Under the pieces are notes generated by a model, which made no database searches, was not told the DNA's origin, and saw nothing but the letters and a program-made list of their open reading frames with translations. Shown here piece after piece: positions 50,701 to 53,700 of a stretch of 64,000 nt of DNA. How positions within the stretch are numbered: the first letter of the stretch is position 1; every line of letters begins with the position of its first letter. Made by a program: the position numbers and the translations under genes. The stretch lies in contig OZ007571.1 of the NCBI GenBank assembly GCA_963931925.1, positions 11,339,160 through 11,403,159 on the forward strand. The letters are read 5' to 3'. Source of the stretch: Onchidella celtica (taxonomy: Eukaryota > Mollusca > Gastropoda > Systellommatophora > Onchidiidae).

Positions 50701-53700
50701 CCCAACATTCCAATTCCCACCCTTGCCTTTCGATCCAACCAGACACTGACTGAAATGATGCAGGTGTAACAGAGAATGTTCAGTTTGCTTTACATCTTCT
50801 AATCATGACTACGGACTAACTACCTGCGCAACACCCATCTCCCCATACCGGCATACACCCCCCGGAGTTGGTATGTCGAATGGTGTCCAATCCCAGTAAA
50901 TTCACTGTTTCCATTTTCAGATGCTTGATCTAGCAATGTCTGGCTTTGGAGATGTGTGAATGATGTTACTTATTTCCCCAGATGAAAATTACAGGGCTGT
51001 CTTAACCCGTGAATTGAAAGGTGTCGGGGATTATATCAATGCTGTTGTGATGCCGGTAAGGAGAACTTTTCACTATAAAATGAATGTATAGTTTGAGTGC
51101 AGTTTAACATAACTTCAGGCAATCATTGTAGATAAATGTTCGGTTTTATTTTAACGTCGTGCGGGCTATCCCAGAAAAAAAGGACAGTTTCCGGAAAACT
51201 GAGGTTAATGATTTTTGGCCTTCGACAAATGCCTAGATCACATTTATTTTCTGATGAATTTACCCGTACTTTTAACTATGGACTGAGAAAAAACAATGTC
51301 AAAAGAAATAAAATAATGCCTACTTTCCACCAGAGCCCAGAGCCGTCTTAACACATGGGAACACTGTGCAGTTGTCGGGGGCCCCAGGAGTTTAGGGGGG
51401 CCCACGCAGAAACATTTCTGAGTTGCTGTGTAGGGTGCGGGCCGCAGTCCTTTGCTTTGCCCAGGGGCCCATAATGATGCTTTCCACGTTTACAGTGACA
51501 TTTATATTTGCAAAAATGTGTTGTTTCAGTGCTCACACTTTCAAACCCCATCCCGAGTGTTGGCTATCAATCAGTTCTCGGTTTGTTAAACGGTTTTTTT
51601 TTGCAATACAAGGATACCTCATATTTTACATAAAGAGTCTGATTTTGTCCGTGAATAATGTTTGCGTGTCCACGACCATCTGTGAACCCACTACAATTCT
51701 TATTCGTTGAAATGTTATCTCCCATGCTTTGACAGAGTTTTACCCACAAACTTGTTCTTTTTTTTTCCTTCTTAATTCCCTTTTTCCAATTCCTGTCACT
51801 GAATTGAAGGAAACCCTTTACTTTTTAAAAACAAATATTTCATTATACTTTAAGATATTAAAATATGGTTATTTTCCTCTTTAAAAGAGGGTAGTGAAAA
51901 CTTTTTTTCCTTATTTTTTTTAAAAGATATATGTAAAAATGCAGAACATGTAATGGACTGTCACTTTTGGAGAAAGTGTTTAGCAAAATGATTATGTTAA
52001 CAGAGCTTCACACAGAGAGATGATCAAATATTGACTCAGCTACCAATGCCAGGAACTGTGTTGGACTTTTGGCGTCTGGTCATGCAGTATCAGATCACTG
52101 TGGTTGTAGCTTTTGAAGCTGATTCCAGGGACACAGATGAGGTTAGCAGGGATCTCAAATTACTTTTAAGATTGCTTTCTTTCTGAAAAACATAAGGTGA
52201 AATCACAAGAGGATGATCCTGTCTGTCCACAAAATATTGTGAATCACAACCATTTAGTCATCCGATCACTATTTAGTTGTAAACAATACAATTCTACTTG
52301 CTGTCTGCATTTGCCATCATCAGTGGGCACCACAGAGGAAAAACAATAATTATAGTGACGAAATAAAAAAGACGACGTTCAGCGATTTGAGATGTAGTGA
52401 AATTAGTAAGTACCAATATAATTTTTCTTTTGCACTATCATTAATTTATCTTTGGCCTGTAATAAATTTATTTCTTGACGTTTCACACACACAGACTATT
52501 GGAGAATACTTACCAGCAAGTGAGAATGACGTTGTTACTAGTGGACCATTTGACATCAAGACAGAATCAATAACTTCAGCCAGTCTGTGGGACAAACAAA
52601 AACTGGTGATCTCCACCAATGATCAATACAGTTCCATGTCAGTTACCAGTTCCATTGTAAGTTATCCTTCTCTTTGCAGTTCGGCTTCAAGCTTCTGGTT
52701 AAAAAAATACATACACAATTTACATGTCTGTTCAAATTAAAGGGAACAGATGTGCAGTAGTCATCGCATGTGTTGATGGTCGTTTTAGGCCAAACAATGA
52801 TGAACGTGCAGTTCAATAGAGTTGCGAATAGCATTAAGCAGTTAATGTGTCTACATTTTTGGATGTTGGAGAATAACGTGATCACTTTCACCATCTCGTC
52901 TTGTTTCCATAATACCTTTGTACTAGCTATGACTGTGTGGTTTAAATTACGAAATCATTCACCATATTAGGCAATGATGCAATTGATAGTCTTTCACCTC
53001 CGTCTTCTTTTGAAATTTTGATGGAGGTTGTCGGGAGGGGGGCTTCTCGTTATATCATTATACTTTGGCATGAGGCATATAATGCCTTAATGTAGTTAAC
53101 AACATCTGTGAGTACTGGGATTAAATGTGAATTTACACAAAAATGTACTTTGAGAAAGGAATCAATCTAATCATAGTAGGCAATGAGACAAAAGGTAGCT
53201 TCTTCTTGTTCTATTTCTTATATTTTGATGGAAATGTGGGGAAGGTGGTGTTGACTTGGTCTTGTCATAACATTTTAGCATAATGCGTGCATAATGCGTG
53301 TATTCCACAACAACTGTTGGTACGCAGATAAAGAGTGAATTTGTACTAAAATGTACTTAGAGTAGAGAGAGAGTACTGACCTGTGTAGGAGTGTTGCATA
53401 TTTCAAAAGAGATGCTACTTTACCTTCTGGCGATGTTTAGTTCACGTTTTACTTTAAGACTGGAATAAAGAACAATGCCAAGAGGGCACAATCAAGTAGC
53501 AGTTCGAATCTGTGACAACATTGAAAGATGGCCGGAGAACCCATGAGATATGCTACTTTTCACCATGTTATGACATTTTGGCAAACAAACATTACACACT
53601 GATCAACGTTGCAGGGAACATCAAAGTAAATTAATATACATGTATCTTTTTCTTTTTGTGCAATGTATCGTTTTAAAATGTGCAGGATACATTTTCTGAG